A DNA stretch of 6,117 bases from Candidatus Omnitrophota bacterium (GCA_030601015.1 JAUVUO010000084.1:1-6117), one strand, 5' to 3'; positions 1 to 5,841 are shown, numbered from the stretch's first letter. Notes: a model not told the origin generated them from the letters alone. Made by a program: numbers and translations.

Positions 1-93
1 AAATTCTTTAAATATATCTCTGTTTGATTTACATATTTTTTTATCTTTGAAAAGCAGAAACTTCTTTCTTTCGTAATTATCTTTAAATGTCAT
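1..93 (-). CDS. 5' end of a gene cut by the window edge; hypothetical, possibly tyrosine-recombinase-like
   Basis: An open frame starts at ATG 93-91 and stays open for 31 codons to the window edge, beginning MTFKDNYERKKFLLF and continuing with a lysine-rich stretch containing ICKSNRDIFKEF. A GTG at 114-112 is an alternative in-frame start; a TAG lies a few codons further upstream. No Shine-Dalgarno sequence is visible, but TTTATATA lies about 25 bases upstream of the ATG. The charged helical N-terminus with a C-x-x-N-x-x-x-F-x-x-F pattern is reminiscent of the start of the core-binding domain of some tyrosine recombinases. That is only an impression from 31 residues, and no catalytic residues are in view. 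The repeats just upstream would suit a recombinase gene. That this is a real gene is fairly likely; the family is a guess. Confidence 0.5.
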   Translation of the reverse strand, partial: MTFKDNYERKKFLLFKDKKICKSNRDIFKEF

Positions 94-112
94 GTAATTA
101 ATAGAGAAACGC

Positions 113-160
113 ACTATATAAACCTACGCCCTTATAGGTACTAAATAGGTCTACGCCCTA
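113..160. repeat. Two degenerate copies of a 27-bp tandem repeat
   Basis: The block beginning ACTATATAAACCTACGCCCT at 113 recurs at 140 as ACTAAATAGGTCTACGCCCT, giving a 27-bp period. CTACGCCCT is identical in both copies (124-132 and 151-159). The repeats lie immediately upstream of the partial gene at 1-93, and one copy contains the TATATA that could be its -10 element. They could be operator sites, recombinase arm-type sites or remnants of a longer array. Only two copies are present. Confidence 0.6.
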
Positions 161-203
161 ACCGGGGATTGACCAGTTTGGTGTATTTATGTAGGGTGTA
201 GAT
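149..203 (+). repeat. Imperfect inverted repeat / candidate stem-loop
   Basis: TCTACGCCCTA at 150-160 pairs with TAGGGTGTAGA at 192-202, an 11-bp stem with one G-T wobble (155 with 197) around a 31-base loop. On plus-strand RNA the odd pair is a tolerated G-U; on the minus strand it would be a C-A mismatch. The left arm is the second copy of the CTACGCCCT repeat, so three versions of this motif lie within about 80 bases, two direct and one inverted. No poly-T follows, so it is not an obvious terminator. Confidence 0.45.
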
Positions 204-204
204 T

Positions 205-260
205 AATCCATGAGTCATCACACATGCACAGTACTGGACTTCCTTACAAGCGCATGGATT
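205..260. repeat. 8-bp inverted repeat with a nested palindrome
   Basis: AATCCATG at 205-212 is matched by CATGGATT at 253-260. Inside it, AGTC (213-216) faces GACT (237-240), and the perfect palindrome CAGTACTG lies at 229-236. Bases 261-344, between this and the nuclease gene, hold only AT-rich DNA with a weak TAAAA/TTTTA hairpin near 274-288 and no clear terminator. The role is unknown; symmetry of this kind can mark a protein-binding or recombination site. Confidence 0.3.
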
Positions 261-344
261 TTGTCTAAGACTTAAAAACTGGTTTTATTTTAAATCTTAT
301 CAATAAAACATGAGTGTCTTTTTTATTTATAAATTTAACCAATC

Positions 345-797
345 TCAATCAAAACCAATTACCTCTCCCCTGAGCAAAGAATCTGTTATCTTATCAGACT
401 GGAGCCTATCGATTCTAGATATTTTATGTACTAAAAATTTCTTCCAAAAATCACCATCTTTGAATTGATGGATGAATATTATTCGCACTCTATTCTTTTT
501 AAACACCTTTTCTCTATATGAATAACATTCCCTATCTTTGCCACAGACTTCTATATATATTCCCAATTCTGGCAAGTAAAAATCTGGAGTCCATACTCTT
601 GGTCTATCTCTTTCATCTTGAACAAATATTGGATGTTCAAATACCCAATATAAATTTATAGAATGTAAATATTCAGCTACTTCTTTTTCTGCATTAGTCA
701 TTCCTTCATAAATCGTTTTTTCTTTTTCCATTACATTGCGCATTAATAACTTATAAAAATTTTCTTGATTTCGCTGCAATTGATTGCCTTTATTCAC
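345..797 (-). CDS. Putative PD-(D/E)xK-superfamily (Vsr/DUF559-like) endonuclease, 150 aa
   Basis: Probably a small DNA-cleaving protein. A charged helix with E37 and E39 (NAEKEVAEYL) precedes a beta region with VWTPDFYLPE (D72) and IYIEVCG (E83), then a helix and the strand RVRIIFIH. Helix, PDFYLPE-type hairpin and I-E-x-x-G is the core order of Vsr/DUF559-like nucleases in the PD-(D/E)xK superfamily. The usual ExK lysine is a cysteine here (E83-V84-C85), as in family branches that use ExDG instead, so activity is inferred, not certain. The GTG start at 797-795 overlaps the TGA of the upstream gene (GTGA), and AGGA about eight bases upstream is a usable RBS. In-frame ATGs at codons 19 and 23 are alternatives. 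It is the last gene of a four-gene overlapping cluster. No signal peptide or membrane segment is seen. Confidence 0.8.
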   Translation of the reverse strand: MNKGNQLQRNQENFYKLLMRNVMEKEKTIYEGMTNAEKEVAEYLHSINLYWVFEHPIFVQDERDRPRVWTPDFYLPELGIYIEVCGKDRECYSYREKVFKKNRVRIIFIHQFKDGDFWKKFLVHKISRIDRLQSDKITDSLLRGEVIGFD

Positions 798-1000
798 CTG
801 TGGTTCCTATATTCCTCTTTTACTTCTTGAATTATTCCTGACCAAAACTCACGCATTTTGTTCCATTCCTGGGTAATTGTCAGATCTGGGTTTTGTCTAT
901 AATTCTGATACAACCCAGTGCTATTGTTTCTCGTTGTCGTCGTGTATGGCTCCTGCTGATCCTTTTCTCTGCATTGATAATATTTTTCTTCTCTATTCAT
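794..1000 (-). CDS. Small hypothetical protein, 68 aa
   Basis: I do not recognise a family. The frame is open from TTG at 1033, but the ATG at 1000-998 is preferred: it overlaps the TAG of the upstream gene as ATGAATAG, matching the tight overlaps elsewhere in this cluster. The TTG start would add 11 residues and a 41-base overlap. The product is soluble and polar: a charged N-terminus (MNREEKYYQCREKDQQ), a Thr/Asn-rich linker (residues about 18-30) and a C-terminal amphipathic helix with ITQEWNKMREFW and IIQEVKEEYRNHR. It has one cysteine and no membrane segment. Its TGA overlaps the GTG of the nuclease gene, so the two are probably translationally coupled and may interact. It is real mainly on positional evidence. 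Confidence 0.6.
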   Translation of the reverse strand: MNREEKYYQCREKDQQEPYTTTTRNNSTGLYQNYRQNPDLTITQEWNKMREFWSGIIQEVKEEYRNHR

Positions 1001-1202
1001 TTTCCAATCTATTCTCCCGGCTGGCACGTTCAATAGGCCAGCAAGCTAAGCAAATATCTATATGTTCTACTTTTCCTTTAATAATTCTGGTGCAAACTGT
1101 CAATTGGCTTTCGTCTTTTTGTTTGCAAAACTTGCACTCTGTTACCATACAATCGCTAGAGTCATAAGGATTATATATGTTGTAATCAAACCATATAATC
1201 AC
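993..1202 (-). CDS. Zinc-ribbon-like small protein, 69 aa
   Basis: The protein contains two CxxC knuckles: C23-K-F-C26 and C51-L-A-C54, about 25 residues apart, with further cysteines at C18 and C37. This spacing is typical of a treble-clef or zinc-ribbon fold holding one Zn2+, as found in small nucleic-acid-binding or adaptor proteins. The C-terminal tail (IERASRENRLENE) is charged and helical. The GTG start at 1202-1200 overlaps the TGA of the upstream 56-aa gene. An in-frame ATG at codon 19 would leave both CxxC pairs intact. No good SD sequence is visible, which fits coupling to the gene before it. A specific function cannot be assigned; as partner to the nuclease-like protein two genes downstream, a DNA- or RNA-binding role is a reasonable guess. 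Confidence 0.7.
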   Translation of the reverse strand: MIIWFDYNIYNPYDSSDCMVTECKFCKQKDESQLTVCTRIIKGKVEHIDICLACWPIERASRENRLENE

Positions 1203-1537
1203 TCATAGCCATTATATTCTGCTGTTCGAGCATAGAACATTTTGTTTTGCTCTATGAGGTGGCAGAGCTTCAAGTCCATATCTCCGACGATATTATAGAT
1301 ACTGTTGACTTTCTTAACCGTATCGAAAATTGCCTTTTTGCATTTTGTTTCAAGGTTTGTTTTAGTCATTATATTTTATTTGTGTTTTATTTCTTTTAGA
1401 TATTCAACCAATTTTATGTCCGCAATTATTGTGGATTATCTGCTGGCTTTCTTTGCTTTGGTTTATCCAGATTTTAATTGTCGGTGTTTTTTGTTTTTCT
1501 ATCTTAAGGGGTAACAAGATTTTATATATGTTGTAAT
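1171..1537. repeat. 16-bp direct repeat, two copies 351 bp apart
   Basis: TTATATATGTTGTAAT occurs at 1171-1186 and at 1522-1537. The first copy lies inside the start of the zinc-ribbon gene, where the minus strand encodes YNIY; the second lies in the gene-less region upstream and would also read YNIY in the open frame there. This may be a trace of duplication or a shared site; in AT-rich DNA chance cannot be excluded. Confidence 0.4.
1199..1369 (-). CDS. Small hypothetical protein, 56 aa, first gene of the overlapping cluster
   Basis: ATG at 1369-1367 opens a 56-codon frame ending in TGA at 1201-1199, which overlaps the GTG start of the zinc-ribbon gene. An in-frame TAA three codons upstream rules out extension. 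The protein begins MTKTNLETKCKKAIFDTVKK, continues as a predicted helical, amphipathic chain (VNSIYNIVGDMDLKLCHLIE) and ends in YARTAEYNGYE. It has two cysteines and no signal peptide or membrane span. No SD precedes it; TATAAT directly abuts the ATG but is too close to act as its own -10. The GTGA junction and good helical periodicity argue for a real gene. No family is recognised. The long plus-strand frame opposite it (1305-1514) is hydrophobic and has no recognisable features. Confidence 0.6.
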   Translation of the reverse strand: MTKTNLETKCKKAIFDTVKKVNSIYNIVGDMDLKLCHLIEQNKMFYARTAEYNGYE

Positions 1538-1736
1538 GGAGAGATAGGAAATAAACGGATAGTTTGATTATGCTAGTTTTTCAGGATTGGGAAATGACTG
1601 GAAATATCGGTAAGTTGATTAGTCGAAGGTAAATAAAAAAGGTTCCCTTTATCAAAAGCAGGTTCTCTAATTCATATCTAAACTTATCCCATCCTTTTTC
1701 TTTAATGGCTACCTGCGTCTTTACCTTTTTTAATTA
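1404..1736 (-). pseudogene. Gene-poor 367-bp gap (1370-1736) with a possible decayed reading frame
   Basis: No intact gene is visible between the restriction enzyme and the small-gene cluster. On the minus strand, however, the frame directly following the enzyme's double stop stays open for about 110 codons with only one interruption, a TGA at 1583-1581. The first half reads like protein (KKVKTQVAIKEKGWDKFRYE, then LENLLLIKG), and the second contains IKIWINQSKESQQII before a TGA at 1406-1404. There is no ATG, GTG or early TTG start in the first half. A second frame ends in IKLVEYLKEIKHK just before the cluster. This may be the remains of one or more disrupted genes. A short AAAGG-GAA-CCTTT hairpin with T-run near 1641-1655 could weakly terminate the large gene. 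Low confidence. Confidence 0.25.
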
Positions 1737-4700
1737 TTACAAATATTCTTTTAGAATTTTCTTTTTTAATTCAAATATTTTTTTAATTTCATTTTCCAAT
1801 TCTGAAATTTTTTTATCAATTTTCTCATTTTTTGAAACTATTTTATTTTGTTCGTTAATTGACGGTAAAGGGATTTTTAAAGAAGAGAGTAGGGTTTGAT
1901 TCAAGCTTTTGATATTTGCCCCATTACTATTTTTAGTTAATTTATTTCTAATTTTATTAGTTTTCAAAAAATAACATAAATATTTTGGAACTACTTTTTC
2001 TAAATTTGAACGGAGTCTAATAGTAAAACCTGAGAAAGAGGTTAGAGGATTTATTGTATCAACAAATAAAAACCTTCCAACTAGATTTGCCGAACCATTC
2101 GATCTAACAACTAAGATGTCTCCAGGATTCAAAACATAATCATTATTTAATTTTCCACCAATCTGAACTTTTTCCAAAGAATTTAAATTTGGCACAAAAT
2201 TATTCTGAAAATCTTTAACTCCAATAATATTAATAACATCTCCCAAACTATCTTTATTATAATTTAATCCATTTTTAAACGAAACAATATCTCCTAAGTC
2301 TACTTTATTAAATACTAAACTTTCAAAATTACTAATTATTAAGTTTTTTAAATTTTCAATTTTACTTTTAGATTCAAATTCATTTTCCTCTAATTCCTCA
2401 AATTTTTTAACTATTTTATCTTGAATATTTTTTCGTGGTAAGGGGATTTTCAGATCTCTAAAATCGTTCTTTTGTAAATGTTTTAGCCCCACACCTTTAA
2501 AATAACTAATGTTTATTTCATTTATTTTACTTTTTAAAACATAATATAAAAATTTAGTTTTGAGATCTTTAAGGTTAGATTTTATAACATAAGTATCTGT
2601 TGAATAAGATGCTTTTTTATCATAAAAATTAATTAAAGCGTTGCCTCCTGTTGATAAAAATATATTTTCTCCATCAACTAAATGATTTTTAAAAGTATAT
2701 ACATTCTCTCCGCTAGTGAAAAAAAGATAATTTTTTGTTACATCATTTTTAGCTTCTTCAACTTTTATTTTTGACTTTTGGTTTTCAAAAATAACATCTC
2801 CCAATCTCACTAAATTCCATTTACTCTCGATTTTTACTTTTTTTTTAACATTCAATGAAATATTTTTTTCAAAATCTACTCTGTCCCAAGTCATCATGTC
2901 AAGTAAATCAACTCTTGAAATGTGATTTTTTAATTCGCCATCTATTTCTCTATCAAAATTATTTTCAAATGCATCATAAATATACGTACTCGCCTTTTTT
3001 GGATTATTCAATTCTTTCGGATCAAATAATTTAGTACATTCATCAATTAGCTTTCCTCTTTGAATTGGATGTATTCCCTCACTCCCGCGACGGCTACTAA
3101 ATTCATATCCTAAAAATGTTTTTTCAATCTTTTTTTCTCCTGATTTAACTAAGACAGTTTTTTGACCATATGCTAAAATAAAATACAATAATTTTTCTTT
3201 TTCTAATTCAATAATCTTATTGTTTAATTCTTCCTTTTTATTTAATTTGATTTTTTGATATTCTTTGTAGATTTCGTGTTTTAAGATTGAGTCGGTTGGG
3301 TTTTTTTGAAAAATACTAATATACTCCTTAAAAGAACTTGTTTTATAAACAAATTTAACATATTTTGAAAAAACATTTTCAATTCCATTAACAGTTATAT
3401 CTTTTAACTCAGAAGAAAACTTTTCAATTGAGTTTTGAATATTAATCCAACCATAGTTATTTCTTCTTCTTAAAAATAAAGTAACTGTACTGGTTCCTGT
3501 TGCCATAAATGTTCCTGACCCGAGTTCAGTTATTCCAATGATTTCAAAATATTTTAATAAAATTTCACGAGTTTTAGTATAAATCCCAGTATTGCTTAAA
3601 ATGCTTGATGGTAGAATAATTCCTGCGATTCCCCCATCTTTTAATAATTGTTTAGTCCTTTCAACAAATAAGCATTCTATCTCTGAACTTTGATCTGTTA
3701 AATATTTGTATAATTCAAAATCTTTTTCAGCAATGTTCATATCTTTAAAATTTGTTCTAAATGCTGAGACAGAATAAGGAGGATTAGAAATAACAAAATC
3801 AAACTCTTTATTATCCTGTATGAAATCTTTATCGTTCTCGTTTAATTTATTTTTATATTCTTTTGTATGTTTGAAATTACCTAATCCATCGCTATGTATT
3901 ACTTGAGCAACACCATCCCCATGAAAATAACAACCAACTTTTGCAGTTTTGACAAGTCTATAATCTTTTTCAATACCATATATATAATCATATGCCCATA
4001 CAAAAGGATTTATTTTCCAAGCAGAAATATTTTTTTTCACTTGAGGTTTTAATTTCGATTCATCTGTTATTTGAATAATATTCTGAATCTCATCCATTGA
4101 TTCAGTTAAAAAATGACCACTACCCGCTGCATAATCCATTATTGTAGGTAATAAATCATTTGAATTACCAGTTAATAATTTAGTTTTAATTGTTTTATTT
4201 AACGGAATTGAACGACAAATAAAACGAGCAACTGGAACAGGCGTAAAAAATTGTCCTGATTCTTGTTTTAATCCTGTTGTGAGAAGTTGCTCGAAAAAAT
4301 CACTTAAATATTGTTGTTTTTCTGCATATCTTAGTTTATAAATTTGTAAAAGTTGAACAACTTCCTTTAACACTTTTGCGTTTTCTTTAAAAGTTTCTTC
4401 GTCAAAAACTTCTTTAATCGCAAATTCATTATTTTTTTGCAATCTTATCTTAGTTATTTCATTTAAAATATTTTTACGAGTTACTTCATCCAAAGCACCA
4501 TATTTCGTATTAAACTCATCATCACTAATATCAGTTACTTCTTTAGAAAGAAGCTCCTTCATTCCCTTTTTATATAAATCAGTCAATCTTTTCTGAAAAG
4601 ATATATCGTCATCCTCCCCTTCGATCCATTGAAAATCTAATTGATCATCAGGATTTTTATTTTCATCAACAATTTTACATAAAAATAAAGTGAAAATCTT

Positions 4701-5462
4701 ATTAAAGGCATTAGGTTTATCGGAAACAACACTATGTCTAAGAATTTCTAGAAATCTATTAAAAATAAAACTACTATCTGTTTGAGTAATTGTTTTTAGC
4801 TGATTTAATGTTAAGGCCTTGCTTTTAAATTTATAAGCATTAACCCAATTATCGAATAAACCGTTTTGAGTAGTTACTTTGCTCCATCGTTCATAAAAAT
4901 CTTTAACATTACTTGTTTCCCTATAAGAATCTTCAATTTTAATAATCTCATTTACATATTGAATTTTATTTTCTTCGTATTTAGAAGAATATAAAATTAT
5001 ATACTCCACATCTCTATCTTGTTGAAAATAAGTAAAAAGTTGGCCGCCATTTTTATTTAAATTTTGGAATTCTTTTTTAAATTCATTTCCAAAAGTTTTA
5101 CATTCAATCATTAGATATGCTTTTTTATTCTTCTCTACTAATACATCTAGTCTTCCACTATGCCCATGACCTGTAGGAAAAATTTTTTCTAAAATTAAAT
5201 CTTCTGGTTTATATCCTTTTTCAAGAAGCCTATTAACACATTCCAATATAACCCAATTTTCTTCTTGTGAAAAGTTTTGAGTTGTTTTACTTTCTAATTT
5301 AATTTTTTTACCATAATTAATTATTTTCTTTTCAAAATCAATTTCAAGAATATACTTATTGTTATATTTCTTTTGATAAACACCTTTAGAGTTGTTTTTA
5401 GGTGAGAACCCCAAAACCTGTACAAACTTTTTTCTTTTATTCAAAGAATTTATATCTATCAT
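1737..5462 (-). CDS. Single-chain R-M-S restriction-modification enzyme (Type IIB/IIG, AloI/CjeI-like), 1241 aa
   Basis: A bifunctional DNA endonuclease and N6-adenine methyltransferase with built-in specificity. Residues about 60-180 form an HsdR_N-like PD-(D/E)xK nuclease: GRLDVLV (D106), IECK (E120, K122) and NGGQLFTYFQ (Q141). Residues about 350-680 are a gamma-class methyltransferase: SGQFFTP (402-408), SAM-binding motif I DYAAGSGHF (443-451) and catalytic NPPY (560-563). A helical linker with GYEFSSRRGSEGI (785-797) follows. Two HsdS-like target-recognition domains, about 881-1010 and 1054-1200, each end in a K-IPLP segment followed by a coiled coil, as in Type I S subunits. Length and R-M-S order match AloI/CjeI-type enzymes, which recognise split sites and can cut on both sides. 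All key motifs are intact, so it is probably active. ATG 5462 has a GAGG RBS five bases upstream; the gene ends in tandem TAA codons. No separate hsdR, hsdM or hsdS is nearby. The recognition site cannot be read from sequence. Confidence 0.93.
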   Translation of the reverse strand: MIDINSLNKRKKFVQVLGFSPKNNSKGVYQKKYNNKYILEIDFEKKIINYGKKIKLESKTTQNFSQEENWVILECVNRLLEKGYKPEDLILEKIFPTGHGHSGRLDVLVEKNKKAYLMIECKTFGNEFKKEFQNLNKNGGQLFTYFQQDRDVEYIILYSSKYEENKIQYVNEIIKIEDSYRETSNVKDFYERWSKVTTQNGLFDNWVNAYKFKSKALTLNQLKTITQTDSSFIFNRFLEILRHSVVSDKPNAFNKIFTLFLCKIVDENKNPDDQLDFQWIEGEDDDISFQKRLTDLYKKGMKELLSKEVTDISDDEFNTKYGALDEVTRKNILNEITKIRLQKNNEFAIKEVFDEETFKENAKVLKEVVQLLQIYKLRYAEKQQYLSDFFEQLLTTGLKQESGQFFTPVPVARFICRSIPLNKTIKTKLLTGNSNDLLPTIMDYAAGSGHFLTESMDEIQNIIQITDESKLKPQVKKNISAWKINPFVWAYDYIYGIEKDYRLVKTAKVGCYFHGDGVAQVIHSDGLGNFKHTKEYKNKLNENDKDFIQDNKEFDFVISNPPYSVSAFRTNFKDMNIAEKDFELYKYLTDQSSEIECLFVERTKQLLKDGGIAGIILPSSILSNTGIYTKTREILLKYFEIIGITELGSGTFMATGTSTVTLFLRRRNNYGWINIQNSIEKFSSELKDITVNGIENVFSKYVKFVYKTSSFKEYISIFQKNPTDSILKHEIYKEYQKIKLNKKEELNNKIIELEKEKLLYFILAYGQKTVLVKSGEKKIEKTFLGYEFSSRRGSEGIHPIQRGKLIDECTKLFDPKELNNPKKASTYIYDAFENNFDREIDGELKNHISRVDLLDMMTWDRVDFEKNISLNVKKKVKIESKWNLVRLGDVIFENQKSKIKVEEAKNDVTKNYLFFTSGENVYTFKNHLVDGENIFLSTGGNALINFYDKKASYSTDTYVIKSNLKDLKTKFLYYVLKSKINEINISYFKGVGLKHLQKNDFRDLKIPLPRKNIQDKIVKKFEELEENEFESKSKIENLKNLIISNFESLVFNKVDLGDIVSFKNGLNYNKDSLGDVINIIGVKDFQNNFVPNLNSLEKVQIGGKLNNDYVLNPGDILVVRSNGSANLVGRFLFVDTINPLTSFSGFTIRLRSNLEKVVPKYLCYFLKTNKIRNKLTKNSNGANIKSLNQTLLSSLKIPLPSINEQNKIVSKNEKIDKKISELENEIKKIFELKKKILKEYL

Positions 5463-5467
5463 GCCAA

Positions 5468-5472
5468 CCTCT
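5468..5472 (-). promoter_or_regulatory. Ribosome binding site of the restriction-modification gene
   Basis: The minus strand reads AGAGGTTGGC directly before ATG 5462. GAGG with a five-base spacer supports this start over later ones. TTTATAAA just upstream and TTTATTAAAA about 40 bases from the ATG are -10-like, but no convincing -35 partner is seen. Confidence 0.65.
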
Positions 5473-5535
5473 TTTATAAATAACGTTGAAATCTTTTAAT
5501 AAACTTTTCTATTTTAAGTTGCGATTTTTGGAAAT

Positions 5536-5656
5536 TTAACCCTTTTTATATATCTCGTGCTAAAACATACTTGGTGATGATTCTATCCGGTGGCTTTTAA
5601 AAACTCTTGCTACTTCCTGATGCTTAGGATTGCATATTCTTATCCAAAAAGGTTAT
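5536..5656 (-). other. About 120-bp less AT-rich element bounded by imperfect inverted repeats; part of the 5463-5890 gene-poor stretch
   Basis: On the plus strand, TTAACCCTTTTT (5536-5547) faces AAAAAGGTTA (5646-5655), giving a stem of about ten pairs with one bulge around roughly 100 bases. The interior (about 5555-5645) is clearly less AT-rich than its flanks. On the minus strand it also holds an open frame with protein-like composition (5652-5560, containing RICNPKHQEVARVFKSHRIE and ending SPSMF). This has no start codon, stops at TAG and resumes as HEIYKKG before a TAA. It could be a structured RNA or leader of the restriction gene, a MITE-like insertion or a gene fragment. The remainder of 5463-5890 holds the candidate small RNA and terminators listed separately; 5780-5841 shows nothing further. 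Confidence 0.35.
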
Positions 5657-5684
5657 TTTTAAAGTTTCTTTTACAAGCCTTTTA

Positions 5685-5766
5685 AAAAACACAAAAACCT
5701 TCGCCGTCATTATTGAGCGAAGGTTTTACTTTTTAAACGTCCGGGTTCCCCTTCAACTCGGAACTT
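5685..5766 (-). ncRNA. Candidate small RNA: stem-loop plus intrinsic terminator
   Basis: On the minus strand a -10-like TATTATAAA (5779-5771) is followed by a stem-loop: TCCGAGTT (5762-5755), loop GAAGGGG, AACCCGGA (5747-5740), with one A-C mismatch. After a short A-rich linker comes the strong hairpin at 5727-5694 and a T-rich tail. Promoter, 5' hairpin, linker and terminator hairpin over about 80 bases is a typical bacterial small-RNA layout. No -35 is convincing and no known RNA family is recognised. It could instead be a leader, attenuator or remnant upstream of the restriction gene. Confidence 0.3.
5694..5727. terminator. Strong bidirectional intrinsic-terminator hairpin
   Basis: AAAACCTTCGC (5694-5704) and GCGAAGGTTTT (5717-5727) form a perfect 11-bp stem with a 12-base loop. 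T-rich runs follow on both strands: TTTTACTTTTT on plus and TTTTTGTGTTTTTT on minus. On the minus strand it would insulate the restriction gene from transcription coming from the 45-aa gene side. No plus-strand gene ends here. Confidence 0.75.
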
Positions 5767-5770
5767 TTTG

Positions 5771-5779
5771 TTTATAATA
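5771..5779. promoter_or_regulatory. Possible -10 elements on both strands
   Basis: The plus strand has TATAAT at 5773-5778 and the minus strand TATTATAAA at 5779-5771. The minus-strand version would start a transcript near 5765, at the candidate small RNA. Neither strand shows a good TTGACA-like -35 at the usual distance, and no plus-strand gene follows. Base composition alone could produce this. Confidence 0.25.
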
Positions 5780-5841
5780 CTATTGTAATCTATTTTACGG
5801 AAAACTCAAGGAATTCTGCAACCAAATCTGGGAGAGCTAAT

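Noticed and set aside
115..122. Archaeal-type TATA box with a leaderless start at 93
   Set aside because: The spacing is attractive, but the near-ideal Shine-Dalgarno sequence and intrinsic terminators elsewhere point to a bacterium; TATATA can equally be a -10 element.
113..160. CRISPR array
   Set aside because: Only two degenerate 27-bp copies lie head to tail with no spacer between them, and no cas gene is present.
1001..1033. TTG start adding 11 residues to the 68-aa protein
   Set aside because: It would require a 41-base overlap with the zinc-ribbon gene and a rare start, whereas ATG at 1000 gives the short overlap typical of this cluster.
877..1167. Plus-strand 96-codon frame with several cysteines and serines
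   Set aside because: It is antisense to the zinc-ribbon gene and the 68-aa gene, whose overlapping stop/start junctions are better evidence; its cysteines do not form a recognisable motif.
1305..1514. Plus-strand 69-codon frame, strongly hydrophobic, apparently membrane-like
   Set aside because: It overlaps the 56-aa minus-strand gene in antisense, has no RBS, and its Phe/Leu/Ile richness is what the complement of Lys/Asn/Glu-rich AT-biased coding DNA gives.
1581..1583. Alternative genetic code in which TGA is read as an amino acid
   Set aside because: The 1241-codon enzyme has no TGA and uses TGG for Trp, and at least three neighbouring genes end in TGA at start-overlapping junctions.
1705..1899. 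Plus-strand 64-codon Phe/Ile-rich frame
   Set aside because: Antisense to the lysine-rich C-terminal coiled coil of the restriction enzyme; composition is a simple complement effect and there is no RBS.
1737..5462. BREX PglX or stand-alone HsdM
   Set aside because: The N-terminal PD-(D/E)xK nuclease and two C-terminal HsdS-like domains in one chain fit a self-contained Type IIB/IIG enzyme, and no other BREX or Type I genes are present.
5694..5712. 28-codon minus-strand frame starting at ATG inside the terminator loop
   Set aside because: The start is buried in a strong hairpin, there is no RBS, and the frame runs through the T-run; it is most likely accidental.
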